Assembly (NCBI GenBank): GCA_902477055.1
Contig: CABSFY010000072.1
Coordinates: 1 to 12,038, forward strand
Length of the DNA: 12,038 bases
DNA from: an uncultured Eubacteriales bacterium
GTDB taxonomy: Bacteria; Bacillota; Clostridia; Oscillospirales; Oscillospiraceae
Direction: 5' to 3'
Part shown: positions 11,985 to 12,038 of the stretch, in pieces
Numbering within the stretch: position 1 is the first letter of the stretch
Layout: the number at the start of each line of letters is the position of its first letter
The notes under the pieces: generated by a model
What the model was told of the DNA's origin: nothing
Databases searched by the model: none
The model's input: only the letters and a program-made list of their open reading frames with translations
Made by a program: the position numbers and the translations under genes

Positions 11985-12038
11985 ATCGAGTAGGAGGGGC
12001 CTGAATAGCCCCGGCCTCTCACACCACCGTGCGTACCG
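11985..12038 (-). mobile_element. Group II intron, 3' end (domain VI and part of V)
   Basis: Read on the minus strand, the window edge carries GTACGCACGGTGGTGTGAGAG, typical of the 3' half of domain V and the V-VI linker. The domain VI stem follows (GGGGC / GCCCC, loop TATTCAG), then the end CCTCCTACTCGAT. The A in CCTACTC would be the bulged branch-point adenosine, seven nt from the intron end, and the intron ends in AT, as bacterial group II introns do (AY). The rest of the ribozyme and any reverse-transcriptase ORF lie beyond the window. Because the intron reads towards the sipW operon, read-through from it is possible. Confidence 0.75.

Overview
The window looks like part of a Bacillota (Firmicutes) chromosome, most likely a gut Clostridia/Oscillospiraceae-type organism. 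This is inferred from RNase Y, an ER-type SipW signal peptidase, AGGAGG-type ribosome sites, sigma-A-like promoters and a fairly high G+C. The species cannot be named from the sequence.

Left part (1-2470): hairpin-rich non-coding DNA, then the housekeeping RNase Y gene (rny, minus strand) with its own promoter and intrinsic terminator. A divergent initiator tRNA-fMet gene follows on the plus strand, with a promoter and a terminator.

Scar zone (2470-3500): a patch of decayed mobile DNA next to the tRNA. It holds the last ~60 codons of a tyrosine integrase, a compact promoter-to-terminator unit that could encode an ~80-nt RNA, the possible tail of one antitoxin, and a broken HigB/HigA-like toxin-antitoxin pair (toxin cut to its C-terminus, antitoxin with an in-frame TGA).

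Main locus (3504-11837): ten minus-strand genes read from one good promoter at 11809-11837. The order of transcription is: a structured ~240-nt leader; SipW signal peptidase; five small exported proteins with SipW-type signals (two are recent tandem duplicates); a larger exported protein with two Cys-rich repeats; a further SipW-type small protein; a CnaB-domain surface protein with an LIQTG sorting signal; and a sortase. I read this as a surface-fibre system. SipW would process a set of six TasA/CalY-like subunits plus the larger exported protein. The CnaB protein would be fixed to the wall by the neighbouring sortase and could anchor or tip the fibre. It combines a TasA-type (SipW) pathway and a sortase pathway in one operon. 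Terminators and hairpins between subunit genes suggest graded expression.

Right end (11894-12038): the 3' end of a group II intron (domain VI and part of domain V) on the minus strand, followed by a short reading frame that may be the tail of the gene it interrupted.
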